A DNA stretch of 64,000 nt from Cordilura impudica (GCA_963682025.1 OY821521.1:199763026-199827025); one strand, 5' to 3'; positions 34,824 through 47,318 are shown, counted from the stretch's first letter. Numbers and translations: made by a program. The notes: generated by a model not told the origin, from the sequence alone.

Positions 34824-36390
34824 TGTTTACATATCAATCGATTTTTCAGGCTTTCGACAACTTTTAAGTGCAAATAACTTTCAAAAGAAACGGATTTTTT
34901 TTTAATTGCGTTTTCAATATTTTTATTTGTTAAATTATCAAACAAACATAAATGTTGAATTATTGGAATTATTTTAAATATTGTAAGCAACACTAGAATC
35001 AGATGACATTGAAAAATATTAAAAATTTTAATTTTTGAGTTATTAATAGTTTATGAGCGAGCATCTTCCACATTTATCACTGCAATTTAATTGTAAATTA
35101 ATATTTGTAAAAATATTAAGTTAATTACTTGTATCTTCCATCATCTGTTATAAAACCTTGAAGGTCCAATGTCCAATGTGCAGCATACAACAACAACCAC
35201 AATACAATGAAAAGAACAAAATATTTTTTATTTTTTTTTTCATTATGTGGAAATAATCATTGCTGTTACCTTGTGGGTTACGCATATGAATGTGTTCTTG
35301 CGCTGGTGGAAAGGCAAAACCAGAAAATAATCGGAAAGCCAGGCACTTTGCAAATATATTTCCCCAGCATATAATAAATTAATGGATAATTTTAATATAA
35401 AGTTGAAAATAAATAAAACGATGAAATGTTAAGGATGGATGTTCCTACAAATAATACAAACTCATACCAATGCACACATACGAGAGCACACTTACAAATA
35501 ACTTTTTAATACATGGAATTAAAGGTGTAAAAAACATTGTCATTATGATTATTGTGACATTTTATACATTTTACAATTTTCTGCCTTATGAACGAATTAA
35601 CGTTTATTGGTGTTGGCCATACATGGCTAAGTTGTTTTCTGGCTATAGTGATGCCAAAAAATAAAAAAAAATATAAAAAGTAATAACGAAACAGAAATGC
35701 CACCAACAAAAACTTGACTACAAACAAAATGAAATTATACAAAAATTTAATGAAATGTTTGAGTGCCAACAAAATATTAATTCTCTGTTGTCGTTGTTAT
35801 TTTTGGTGTCATATTTTGCTATATTCCATCATACAGACATACAAAATACACCTGATTATTATTGTTTGCTGCTGCTGCTGTTGTTGGTTGCTGTTCTGTG
35901 TTCTCTACGGTTTTACCTTGACAACATAATTCAGAAATATTAATATAAATAACAATGTATATTTTTTTGTACAGGTGCTCCTGTGCGAATGTGTGTGTGT
36001 GTGTGTGTGTGTTTGCATGTGATGTCAAGGTATTCATATAAAATTTTTGCAATTGTTTTTATGTTATATTTACCTTATGTATGTATACTACGAGTATACT
36101 CATTTGGTATGTCAGTCATTTTGTCAGGCAGTTGTATAAGTTTGAATAAATGTATAAATTTACCTTTGTGAAATTGGCAATGACACTGCATACTCATGTC
36201 ATATGTGACTTCTATGTGAAATGTCTACAATAAATTTGTTGACCTTGATAAGTAGGTCCATAAAAATAAAAATTGTGTTTTTAAAGTAAAGCTGTTCTAT
36301 TTTGTATCCTCTGAAATATCTAATGTATGTCGCTGTGCAAAATTAATTTTTGAGAAAATCCAAAGAAAACAATTCTGATGGTTTTTTACA
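34824..36390. other. AT-rich intergenic DNA
   Basis: No gene recognised; open frames near 35470-36171 are low-complexity shadows. Contains CTGCTGCTGCTGTTGTTG at about 35868 and a (GT)n tract at 35990-36012, both common in insect noncoding DNA. Confidence 0.55.
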
Positions 36391-36394
36391 TTGA

Positions 36395-36465
36395 CAATTG
36401 TTTAAAAAAAAGTACGTTTTTAGGAAAAATACTTTTTCAAGAAAAGACATTTTTTAAACTCTTTC
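36395..36465. repeat. Short GTACTTTTT minisatellite patch
   Basis: Three to four degenerate units (AAAAGTACGTTTTTAGGAAA, then AATACTTTTTCAAGAAAAG) of the GTACTTTTTTAAGAAAA family. Confidence 0.6.
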
Positions 36466-36477
36466 GTTTAAGTCGAA

Positions 36478-36930
36478 CTCTGTGTCTGTCTGTCTGTCTG
36501 TCGTGGGTCAACCCCATTCCCCCCTATCCAATTGATCTGAAACTTGGCCCATAGTATTGTTGTGACTACAGATTAATTTTGGGGTAGTCATGCACAGTCA
36601 CGCATAGTCACGCACAGTCACGGAGTGACCTGAATGTCGCTTCCCCTCATCCGATAGATCTGAAACTTGATCCATACACTTGCTGTGAAAAAAAGATTAA
36701 CTTTGACTTAGTCACGCACAGTCACGCACATTCACGGAGTGATTTAAAACCCATTTCCCCTTATCCGATCGATCTGAAACTTGGCGATAGACTTGTTGTG
36801 AAAAAAGATTAACTTTGACATAGTCACGCACAGTCACGGATAGTCACGCACAGTCACGGAGAGATTAAAACCTCACTTCCTTTCATCCGATCGATCTGAA
36901 ACATTGTCCATAGACTTGTTGTGACCAATA
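36478..36930. repeat. 120-bp minisatellite, four units
   Basis: After a (TGTC)n tract, the box CGATCTGAAACTTGG-like recurs with its GATCTGAAAC starting at 36534, 36657, 36771 and 36893 (spacings 123, 114, 122). Each unit also carries sub-repeats of AGTCACGCAC and a CACGGAG(T/A)GA box. It is GC-richer than the surroundings. No open frame spans it. Confidence 0.9.
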
Positions 36931-36984
36931 AGCAAACAAAAGAATTTTAATAAAAACTTTGTTTTTATTGGTTAGATTATTTAA

Positions 36985-37185
36985 CCATATTGCCTTAGTT
37001 TTCGATATGCAAGCGATTTTTGTTCCACGCCAAATTAAGTTATACTATCTGGCAATCATAAAATATATACCAAACAATTCATATGGGTTGTTTAAGCTGC
37101 GGCACAAACTATCACCCCTTTTGCTCTATGACGCTTAATTTTCGAGATATAAGCGATTTTTTTTACACGCCGAAATTTTACGTTT
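36985..37185. repeat. 143-bp partial duplication
   Basis: TTTTCGATATGCAAGCGATT near 36996 recurs as TTTTCGAGATATAAGCGATT near 37139, each followed by CACGCC(A/G)AA. Probably part of the same mobile unit as the 120-bp minisatellite. Confidence 0.6.
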
Positions 37186-37229
37186 TTCGATCAGGGAAAC
37201 CCTAAAATGTGTTACTACAGTGCGTTGAA

Positions 37230-37530
37230 TCTATAATTTTATTATGAGGTTAGGCGATTTTTTGTTACCGATATTTTGTTCTACCGTTTTATCCCGATTT
37301 TGACCAAACTTATAATATTTGAAAGGTACTTCTTCTTAGCTATTCACCAGATTTACAGATTTTTAAATTTTTTTCTTTATTTTGAGTAAATTAAAATTAT
37401 ACATATGCTATGTGTGTGTATAAATTTGTTAATGTATTTGTTAACGAGTTTGTTATCTTCATTCACAATAACTTAAAAAATAAAGTTGCCTAGAAATTGC
37501 ACTCGAATTTCGAGTGCTGGAATCTGCTAG
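37230..37530 (+). mobile_element. Hel-A Helitron, shortened
   Basis: 5' TCTATAATTTTATTATGAGG after A; GTTACCGATATTTTGTTCTA; the interior is trimmed; a perfect GCACTCGAATTTCGAGTGC box; GGAATCTGCTAG followed by T. 301 bp against about 375 for full copies. Confidence 0.8.
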
Positions 37531-37571
37531 TAACTATAATTAGATCTGAATTTGTTATTTTTATAAAATTA

Positions 37572-38560
37572 CTAGTATGCCCTGGTGTACTTCGTTATGA
37601 CCTACGGAGACTTATTGACATGTAAGTTTTCATAATTAATTTTTCCTACGAAGTTTCTATTGCACAATTAAAACCAGGAGACTCAATCGCACTAAGCCTC
37701 ACGATCTGATGGGCCTTAGACAAACATACGTACCGCAGGATTAAGAACTGAATCATTAATCCATCATAAACGAAAAAAAAACTACTAGTTAGTCACTGTA
37801 GAGACTAGTTGTAGTATTAGTTAAGCATTACTTATAATTATAAAATGCTTAAATAAAGAAAAAAAAAAATTAAAACATTTTATTTTATTTATCGTATATT
37901 TTTTTATTTTAATGCCTGCTAATAAACAATATTTTTTGTTTTTCATTCGGTGCAAAAACTATCAACTTTTCCGGCTTTCCTAGTCTGGAGTAAGTTGCAT
38001 ATAACTGCTCATGAAAAAACATCAATTTTCCAAATTTAATCCGCCAACATTTATCATTTGGCATCTTTTTATTATAGCGATTTTAGATATTGGTGATTTT
38101 TGATTTAACAGATTTTCTATTTGAAGATTTTATTTTTGGCGATTTTTGTTTTTCACGATTTTCGGTTTTATTGATTATTATTGCGACAGCAAATCTCAAG
38201 GAAAATTTCAAACATTTAAATTGGAGGTGCGTATTGGTGGGCATCAACGGACTGTGTGGAATCAGCATGTCTTCCCCTTAGCTTTTTCCGTTTATTATTT
38301 TTGCTATAGTCTAGTGCCGTTACAAAGTTTCAGTGGGAGTTAATTCCGTATTAGCAACACAGGTGAACAATCTTTCAACGCTATAATATATGCGGGGGCA
38401 TTCCTCGTGTCTCCAATAAACTGAGGAAATTTACTGGATAGTTAAAGATTTGATCTTCGTCTATAACGGTACGAACAGATAGATATTTAGTAGGTTCACT
38501 GGGAAGTTGCAACTGAACCAAATTAAATCCGGCCACATTTAACGATTGACCTAAAATTTA
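37572..38560 (-). pseudogene. Helitron Pif1-like helicase remnant, copy 2
   Basis: Minus strand, in order: LPSEPTKYLSVRTVIDEDQI, then FNYPVNFLSLLETRGMPPHI (about 38385-38515), which is the helicase segment around 'YPxEFLNSLxxxGxPPHxL'. Next is MLIPHSPLMPTNTHLQFKCL followed by KFSLRFAVAIIINK (38160-38268), the helicase 'IPxIPLIPxxxPFxFKRxQFPVRLAFAMTINK' block. Then GGLNLEN, and HEQLYATYSRLGKPEKLIVF plus APN (about 37935-38055), matching SHGQLYVACSRVGKP. A Helitron-like 3' end follows: GTCATAACGAAG..., CATACTAG at 37572 and then T. Stops and frameshifts disrupt all blocks, and K/N-rich simple repeats replace the 'AQGQS' joint. No Rep domain was found upstream. Confidence 0.8.
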
Positions 38561-38574
38561 GAATATAATTTGGA

Positions 38575-38730
38575 AATATTTTTTATTAGCGATTTTTCAT
38601 TTTAGCGATTTCTGTTTTTAGCCGAGTTTTAATTTTGAGGATTTTTGTTTTTGACGATTTTTGTTTTTCACGCTGTTCGGCTTAGGCGATTTTTAATTTT
38701 GGCGATTTTTGAATTTGGCCCATATTTTCC
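38575..38730. repeat. GGCGATTTTTGATTTT array beside the helicase
   Basis: Degenerate (TTTTGGCGATTTTTGA)n. It lies directly upstream, on the minus strand, of a second AGFNL-encoding stretch at about 38520-38535. A smaller array of the same kind is at 38085-38170. Confidence 0.8.
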
Positions 38731-38799
38731 AAGACTATTTACATTCGTATTTAGTACACATGTCAAAAACTTCAAGACTGTTGCTTTGATGGTTTTTCA

Positions 38800-39250
38800 T
38801 ATTTGTTTGTATAGGTGGTGCCACGCCCACTAATCCTATCGTGCCCATTTTTTATTTGACTACTCACATTAATATCGGATAGACTCGTACTCTTAGTGTC
38901 AAGGCTTTCCCTTTTATAGTATTCCAGTTATATGATATTATATATTTACTTTGTATGGGCGGCACCACGCCCACTGCTCTGATCACGAAATTTTTTTTTA
39001 ATTATGGGCTCACGCACAGTTCCAAGCCTCTCACTATTACAGTGGTCCAGATATATGATATTTAATATTTACTTTGCATGGCGGGTGCCACTCCTATTAG
39101 TCCGAATCTGCCCGTTTTTTCTCTGACTACTCATATTAATAAAAGATGATCGAATACAAATTTTCAGAGCTGTTTCTGTTATAGTGCTCGAGATACATGA
39201 TATTGAATTATTTCTTTGTATGGGAGGTGCCACTTCCACTAAAAATATAA
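38800..39250. repeat. Four copies of a 120-140-bp Helitron-type module
   Basis: TTTGTATGGG(C/A)GGTGCCAC(G/T)CC-like boxes recur near 38811, 38950, 39072 and 39215, separated by 'ctactcacattaat' and 'atatgatatt...tttacttt'. The reverse complement matches the GTGGGTGTGGCATCTCCCAC and GGGCGTGCTAGCTCCCATAC modules of Hel-B, so this is probably the upstream part of the Helitron whose helicase lies at 37572-38560. Confidence 0.6.
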
Positions 39251-39252
39251 AA

Positions 39253-40029
39253 AAACAATTAAGAAAATTATAGTCGGTCCAGACCGACTGTACGATCACC
39301 TTATATCATGCGTTGAGAGATCCCATCTCTTAGGTCCAACTAATTAGATATAGAAAAAAAGCTTAAACCAAATTTGAGTGGCATTGTTATTAATTTGTTT
39401 GCCTTCTGATTTGATAAAGTTCATATCGGATGTTATGTGTACATCGGGACTAGGTCGAAAAATGGACCGATCCTGACCATATTTGGTAACGTCACTTATT
39501 TTTTGCAAAAACATATACAAATCAAATTTGAGAAAAATCTGTGGAACGTTTTTGTTGTTATATAGATTTAAGTGAAGATCGGGAATCAGCTTCATATGGG
39601 GGCTCTGACTAAGAATTGTCCTACAGGGTTTATTTTTGGACTACTGGTAAATGGTTGTAACAGACACAAACTAATTTGACCGAGATATATATGATAATTT
39701 GGATATTATGGCAATTTAAGTCGATCTCATAGGGCTCATTTGTATGGGCACTAGGTCTGAACATGAACCGATTTTCACCAATTTCAACAGCGTTCACCGT
39801 ATGGCCGATGGAAGCTCATATACTTAATTTCATCAAAATATATTCATAGTTGCGACCCGTACTTTAATTAAAAGTTTACATAGACACCAAACGGACGGAC
39901 GGACGGACATCGCTAAATTTGAGTCGATCGGTATAATAAAAGTTGGGTCTAGGTCAGATATTTTTGGTATTTACAAACATCAGCATAAAGTCCTTATAGC
40001 CTGTCCACATAATGGTATAGGGTATAAAA
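39253..40029 (+). repeat. Family P, nearly full copy
   Basis: Starts AACAATTAAGAAAATTATAG, then GTCGGTCCAGACCGACTGTACGA (one mismatch in the palindrome), and ends CCACATAATGGTATAGGGTA. The GGACGGACGGAC tract is at about 39894-39908. Minus frames at 39069-39299 and 39344-39595 are repeat translations. Confidence 0.85.
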
Positions 40030-40153
40030 ATTATAGCCTCTATAGTTCCTTCCAGATACATAAGAAGACTCCGTAAAAATTTAAGAAGGGTTGGTACAAT
40101 GGTTTAGCCTCCTATGCGCTTCAAACTAACAAACATATATAATTTCACTTTTA

Positions 40154-40529
40154 TCTATAATATTAATAGGCTAAGCGATTTCTTGTGACTGATGTTTTGT
40201 TCTACCGTTTTATCCCGATTTTGACCAAACGTATATTATTCGAAAGGTATTTCTTTTTAGCCGTTTTGCAGACTTACAGATTTTAAATTTTTTTCCTTTA
40301 TTTAGAGTAAATTGCATTTAAAGTTGCTACTAACCAATACATAAAATTATACAATGCTGTGTGTGTGTTTATTAAATTTGTTAATGTGTTTGTTATAAAA
40401 ATGAATTTGTTTTTGTGTTGGTTTGTGAATTGGCTATAATTGATAGGCATATTTTTAGGGTCTTTATTTAATGAAAAACTAAAATTTCCTAGAATTTGCA
40501 CTTGAATTTCGAGGGCTGGAATCTGCTAG
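40154..40529 (+). mobile_element. Hel-A Helitron, near-complete copy
   Basis: 376 bp. 5' TCTATAATATTAATAGGCTA after A; 3' hairpin box slightly decayed (GCACTTGAATTTCGAGGGC); GGAATCTGCTAG followed by T. Confidence 0.85.
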
Positions 40530-42019
40530 TATATATAGGTGAATATATCTTCAATATGCAGCTATAAAAAAATTTTAGGTTTTTCTGGAAGTTTGAAGAA
40601 AATTAATAAATAAAATACTTCAGCCTTCTAAATTAGTATTCCAAAGTAGTATTCCAAGAAATTGTTAACCCCTCTGGCACCAAGATTCAAGATATAACAT
40701 ATTTAAAAAATATATTAAATTCTTTATAGAATCTTTAAGATAAAAAAATAAATATGTAAAAATATGATGATCTCTTTTTTCTTGCATGAATATTTTTATT
40801 TAAAATCAGACTTCCGAAATATACTTATTGGTATTTGAACGATATATTTTCAGCGTTTGTTCAATGTTGGAACATTTTGCACCCAAGAAGACAAAAATAC
40901 TAAAAGTTATTACCGAACAATAATTTCCAGAAGACCGACCATCCTTCAAGAGTACATATTTACATTTGAAGTAAGACAAAAGAACAAAAAGCCAAATAAT
41001 TTGATTGTACCGAACCACCAGCTCTAAGTCATAGTATCCCAACAACGGAGTAGTGTAACACAAAATACTTATATTTACATATGTATACACATAAGTATGT
41101 TAAACATTTACAATTATTTATTACGCAAAACAAACATATAATAAAAGTGTATATGTCTGTCTACTCACGTACCACAACATTCATAAATTTAAATTAAATT
41201 TTCAAAATAACAAAATAAAATTAAGATTTATAATACAATAAGAATTTATGCGTTCTACTCCATATATTCGAAATCCCTTTCACAAATTAACATCTTTTAA
41301 AGTCGTTTTATTTCTTTTGTTTTCGTTTTTGCCCCTTTTTTTTGCTAAATTAGCTTTTATTGTTCTCCAGAACTTAATGTTTAATGTAATTACTGCCTGT
41401 GATTAATTTCAGGTCATTAATAGACCATTAACACACAAATTTCCCAACAACAACTTATTGCTTGCTAGCTGGCTATTTTTTTCTTTTTTTTCAAGCTGTT
41501 TTTATATTAAGATTTTCTATTTTGATTTGTAATTTATTTGTTTTTATTTTAAGATTTATTTTCTATATAAAACGTTTTCTTTTGTCTCTCTTTTTATTTA
41601 CTTACGTTATATTTACATTGAACTGGAGCAGAGATTTCAAATTGACGTTTGACAAATATTTAGTTTAGTTGAAAAATTATATTGAATTGTTATGGAAATG
41701 GCCAAAAAACAAAAAAACAGGATATAGCAAAGGAATGAAATGTTTTCAAGGAAATAGAAACAATTTCACTTAAAAATAATCTTAATAATAAGAAGAAAGT
41801 ATTGATTTGAAGAATGAAATGTATATAATATTTGGTATAACTCCGCAAATAGTGAAAATGATGGAACAGCTTAAATAAAAATATTTAGAAATATGAATTG
41901 TTTAATTAAGCAGACAAACTTACAAGACAATCCCAGTAGAGCTGTTCTTAATAAAATTCTATTCAAATGCAAATGCTATAAAATTAATTGTAAGGCGACG
42001 TGGAAAATGATGAAAAATG
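40530..42019. other. AT-rich intergenic DNA
   Basis: No gene recognised. The 94-codon minus frame 40806-41090 has one Cys-containing stretch but no motif I can name. The 68-codon plus frame 41462-41668 is F/L-rich low complexity. Confidence 0.5.
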
Positions 42020-45000
42020 TTTTTAAAGAAAGCTAGTTCTTGTACTTATTTTAGAAAGTTGGACTTTTTTATGAAAAGGCACTTTTACGAAATGGGTACG
42101 AGTACTAAGGTACTATTTTAAGAAAATTTACTCTTTTTAACAAAATTTGCTTTTTAAGTTAACGAACTTTACTTTTTAGCAAAAATACTTTTTTTTAAGA
42201 AGTGTATTTAATATTTGGTATAACTCCGCAAATAGTGAAAATGATGGAGCAGCTTTTTAGGAAAAAGTACTTTTATAGCTGAAGATAAATTTTTAGGAAA
42301 AAGTACTTTTTTACAAAAATTTCCTTTTGAAGAAAATTTACTTTTTTAGGAAATGGTACTTTTAAAAAAAATACTGTTTTAAGTTAATGAACTTGTTTGA
42401 AAATGTACTTTTTGGTAAATGGTACTTTTTTAAGAAACTGAGCTTTTTTGAGGAAAGGTACTTCTTTAAGAAACGTAATTTTTTAATAAAATTTGCTTTT
42501 TTAAGAAAAATTTCTTTTAAGAAACTACTTTTTTAACAAAAGTTAATTTTTGAAGAAATTGTACTCTTTCAACAAAAAGTACTTTTGAACAAAAGGTACT
42601 ATTTAAACAAGACAATATTTTTTAAAAAAGGTACCTCTTTAAGAAAATTTGTTTTTGTTTTTGAAAATTTGCTTTTTAAAGTACTTTATCAACAAAGTGT
42701 ATTTTTTAAGAAAATGTACTCTTTTTAGGAAGAGGTAAATTTTTAGGAAAAGGTACTTCTTGAAGAAAATATACTTTTTAAGAGATGGCATTCCTTTAAG
42801 AAAACGAACTTATTTAAGAAAACGTACTTTATCAAGAAAAAGTACATTTTTAAGAAATTGAACTTTTTTATGAAAATATACTTTATTAGAAAAGATACTT
42901 TTTTTTTTATATGTACTTTTTTGAGAAAAGGTTTCTTTTAAAAAAAGTATTTTTTCGGAAAAGGTCCTTTTTCAAGAAAATTAAATTTTTAAGAAAATGC
43001 GCTTTTCAAAGAAAATGTACTTTATTAAGAAAATGTACTTTTTATGAAAATTAATTTTTTTAGGAAAAGGTACTTATTCAGGAAAAGGTACACTTTCAAA
43101 AAAATTTAAAAAAGGTACTTTTTCCAACAGAAAGTCCTTTTTAATAAAAGGTGCCATCTTAACATGAGTTAATTTTTTAACAAATAGTACTTTTTAAGAA
43201 AATTAATTGTTTTAGAAAATTTGCTTTTGTAAGTAATGTTACCTTTTTAGAAAAGGAACTTTTTTAAGAAAAAGTACTTTAAAAAAAAGTAGTATTTTAA
43301 GAAAAGTTACTTCCTTATAAAAGCTATTTTTTACGAAAAGGTAATTTTTACAAAAGGTACTTTTTTATAAAAGGTACTTCCTTATTAGAGGTACTTTTTT
43401 ATAAAAGGTACTTTTTTATAAAAGGTTCATTTCTATAAAAGGTACTTCTTATAAAAGATACTTTTTTATAAAAGGTTCTTTTTTATACAAGGTACTTTTT
43501 TATAAAAGGTACTTTTTTATAAAAGGTACTTTTTTATGAAAGGTACTCTTTTATAAAATGTACTTTTTTATAAAAGATACTTTTTATAAAAGGTACTTTT
43601 TTATAAAAGGTACTTTTTTATAAAAGGTATTTTTTTAAAAAGGTACTTTTTTAAAAAAGGCACTTTTTTATAAAAGGTATTTTTTATAAAAGGTACTTTT
43701 TTATAAAAGGTACTTTTTTATAATAGGTACTTTTTTATAAAAGGTACTTTTTTATGAAAGGTACTCTTTTATAAAATGTACTTTTTTATAAAAGATACTT
43801 TTTATAAAAGGTACTTTTTTATAAAAGGTACTTTTTTATAAAAGGTATTTTTTTAAAAAGGTACTTTTTTAAAAAAGGTACTTTTTTTAAAAGGTATTTT
43901 TTATAAAAGGTACTTTTTTATAAAAGGTACTTTTTTATAAAAGGTACTTTTTTATAAAAGGTACTTTTTTATAAAAGGTACTTTTTTATAAAATGTATTC
44001 TTTTTATAAAATGTACTTTTTTATAAAAGGTATTTTTTTATGAAAGGTACTTTTTTATAAAAGGTATTTTTTAAGAAAAGGTTATTTTTTAAGAAAAGGT
44101 ACATTTTCAGCAAAAAATACTTTTTTAAGAAAAGGTAATTTTATAAGAAAAAACCTTTTTCCGAAAAAGTGCTTTTTAAAGAACAGGAAGTTTTTTAACA
44201 GAAGGTACTTTTTTAAGAAAAGGTGTTTTTTTTAAGACAAAGTACCCTTAAGAAAAACTATTTTAAAAAAACACTTTTTCAAGGAAACTTACTTTCCAAG
44301 AAAAGGAACTTTTTTTGGAATAGGTACAATTTTAGGAAAAGGTACTTTTTGAAGACAATTTAGGAAAAAAGAAAGAAAATTTTATTTTTAAGGAAATTTA
44401 CTTTTGAAAGAAAATATATTTTATTAAGATAAGGTATTCTTTCCTTTTTTTTTTTGGAAAATATACTTATTTAAGAAAAGGTACCTTTTAAAGAAAGTTT
44501 TAATTTTTTAAGAAATTGTATTTATTTTAGAAAACGTTATTTTTTCAAGGAATGTACTTTTTAGGAAGAGGATCTCTATTAGGAAAATTTTGTTTTTTAG
44601 TAAAAGGTACTTTTTTAAATAAATACTTTTTTAGGAAAAGGTACTTTTTAAAGAAATTTGTTTAAGAAAATGTTCTTTTTTAAGAAGACTTTTAAGAAAA
44701 TTTAATTTCTTTTAAGAAAATTTACTTTTTTAAGATAAGGTGCTTTTCTACGAAAATTAGTTTTTAAAAAGGTACTTTTTTCAACAAAAATACTTCTTTT
44801 TTAAATTCACTTCTATAAGAAATGTACTTCTTTTTGAAAATGTTCTCTTTTAAGAAAATGCCCTTTTTAGGAAAAGGTCCTGTTTTAAAACAATTTTATT
44901 TTTAAGAAAATATACTTTTAAAAGAAGAAAACCTTTATTAAGAAAATTTACTTTAAAATAAAAGTTACCTTTTTAGGAAAAGGTCCTTTTTTAAAAAAAT

Positions 45001-45925
45001 TTTCTTTTTAGGAAGAGGTACTTTTTAGAAAAATTTATTTTTGTACGAAAATATCCTTTTTAAGTAAATTTTTAAAATAATGTAGCTAAAAAAAAATAAT
45101 ATTTTTTTAAGAAAATGTATTTATTTAAGAAAAGGTACTTTACTATTTACTAAAAGGAACTTTTTCAAGAAAGGAACTTTTTCAAGAAAGGAACTTTTTC
45201 AAGAAAGGAACTTTTTCAAGAAAGGAAATTTTTAAGAAAAGTTATTTTTTTAAGGGAAAGTACCTTTTTAAGAAAATTACTTTAAAAAAAAACTTTTTCC
45301 AGAAAGGGTATTTTTTTAAGAAGATGCACTTTTTTATGAAAAGGTACTTTTTTGAGAAAGTGATTTTTTAATTAAGTTAAACTGTTTTAAGAAAAGTACT
45401 CTTTTAATAAAAGGTTTCTTCTTAAGAAAATGCACTCTTTTAAGAAACGGCATTTGTAAGAAAGAGGTCCTATTTCTAGAAACGGTGCCTTTTTAAGGGG
45501 AGGTACTTTTTCAAGAAAATTAATTTCTCAGAAAAAGTGATTTTTTGGAAAAGGTGCTTTTTAAGAAAATTTCCTTTTTTGTGAAAGGGTACGATTTGTA
45601 GAAAAAGTGTTTTTTAAGAGAATTTACTTTTTAAGAAAATGTACTTTTTAACAAGAGGTACTTTTTTAAAGGAAAAGTGTTTAGTTAAGAAAATTTATGT
45701 ATTAAAAATGCACTTCTTTAAGAAAAGGTACATTTTTAGAAAATACACTTTTTTAAGAAATGGTACTTATTTAAGAAAATCTACTTTTTTAAGAAAATTT
45801 ACTTTTTAGAAAAGTTCTTTATTAAGAAAAGGTTATTTTTTAGTAAAGGTATTTTTAAACAAAATAAATTTTTTTAAAAAATTTACTTTTTAAGAAAATG
45901 TACTCTTTTAAGAAAAGTTTTTATT
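42020..45925. repeat. Large GGTACTTTTTTATAAAA minisatellite
   Basis: About 3.9 kb of tandem units of 16-19 bp. The core (about 43330-44080) is homogeneous GGTACTTTTTTATAAAA; both flanks are degenerate (GGTACTTTTTTAAGAAAA, GTACTTTTTNAAGAAAATTT). Within the core a higher-order block of 218 bp is repeated (TATGAAAGGTACTCTTTTAT at about 43535 and 43753). Homogeneous core and decayed edges fit array growth from the centre. No genes. Confidence 0.95.
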
Positions 45926-46934
45926 TTGTACAACAATTTTCAAGTTTATTCACCTTATGCATCTAAATAATTTTGTTTTTTCCATAAACAATTTTTTACC
46001 CCCACATTCCAATTGTTTGCCAACAAAAGCTGAAAAAAAGCATTTTTCTTTTATTGCCAATATCACGAAATCTTGAAAATATTAAAAATTTATATGTCTT
46101 TGGAGTTTTTGACTTATTGCTAGCGATTATCAACAACAAGTTTGGTTTATTTTTTTGCATCTTGATATACGAGTATAAAAACTGCAGGAGAAATTTGAAA
46201 ACTATTAAATTGGGCTGGCAGCCAAATTTATGCTGTATTTTATAGTTGCTTGCTTACAAAAGAATGAAATCCAATATACTCGTATATATGTATAATTTTT
46301 TCATATAACAAGTGCTTGAACATGCTTAAGATGAAGAAAAACTACTTTACGTTTGGTAGTTGACAAAAAGAAAGATATCTGGAAAATACCACTTTGAAGA
46401 GGTCATGGTGATTTGTGGATAAATAGGAGTCTCTTTTTGTGTGGTATTTTTTATTATCAAATGTATTTAGAAAAGAAAAGATGTTGACATATTTGATAAT
46501 ATGATGACAGGCAAAAAGGTCTTAGAAAAAAGTGTATGACTTTTCAAAAATTCTTTTTATAAATTTTCCTTTTTATAGTCAATTAAATTATATTTTTATT
46601 TTAGCAGTAATAGCACAAAATCATCTCAAAAATTGCTTGTGGTACAAAGTATTTATGTTTAGTGTGCAACTCAATAACTATTAAATGGGGAAAGACCTTT
46701 AAAACAAGTACTTTCAAATTGTTAAATTTTTGATATGATAACTTTTCATCGTTTTAAGACCAAAAGCTATATAAAGAAAATCGTTTATTATCTGAATGCT
46801 AGAAATTTGAATTTTTTTTTTTCATTTAAGACTGATTTAAAAACCTGCTCATCTGATGTCTTACAAAAAAGTGACTTCCTTTAAATGCTGTTTTTGAAAA
46901 ACTACCATTAAAATTCAATCTCAGTACGTAAGTA
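45926..46934. other. AT-rich spacer
   Basis: No gene recognised. The short plus frame 46054-46245 lacks known motifs. Confidence 0.5.
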
Positions 46935-47318
46935 TTATTTTTCATGAAAATTCAATTTTGGCGCCCGAGCTAGAAACTGAAATAAAAGGTCCTCAACTCC
47001 AACAGCAATTCCAGCAGCCTGAAGAATTTGCTCTTCGGCAGATGAAATAAGTTTTTCCTCAAACGGCCCTTCTGCAGTTTTTCTTTTAGATGTCTCGTTG
47101 AAATATAATTCCTTCTTTACCTGCAAATTGAATGATAACTTAAACAATTTAAAAATTAGAACATATAAACAAACTTACCTTCAACCATAATTTAGCATCC
47201 TTAACAGGAGGATAAGATATATTTCATTTTGGGGTCAGTTGTTTTCGCAATCTTTTAGAAGTGACCTTACCTTGGCCACAATTTGCCAGAAGGCCTGCTC
47301 TATCACGAATTCAGCCAT
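46935..47318 (-). CDS. Small three-exon gene candidate, zeste/Myb-SANT-like tail
   Basis: Minus-strand exons 47271-47318 (MAEFVIEQAFWQIVAK), 47179-47199 (DAKLWLK) and 46935-47120. All junctions are phase 0 with good sites: donors AAG|GTAAGG and AAG|GTAAGT, acceptors TTAAG| and TTTGCAG|. Joined, they give 84 codons. Exon 3 reads VKKELYFNETSKRKTAEGPF, then EEKLISSAEEQILQAAGI. It resembles the stretch after the DNA-binding helices in zeste-like or MADF/SANT proteins of insects ('KKxxxxxxxTGGGPxxxxLTxxEExILxxxG'). The central Trp helices are mostly missing, so this may be a trimmed or pseudogenised copy. The stop region contains the GGCGCCCGAGC box repeated further downstream. Similarity is by eye only. 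Confidence 0.4.
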
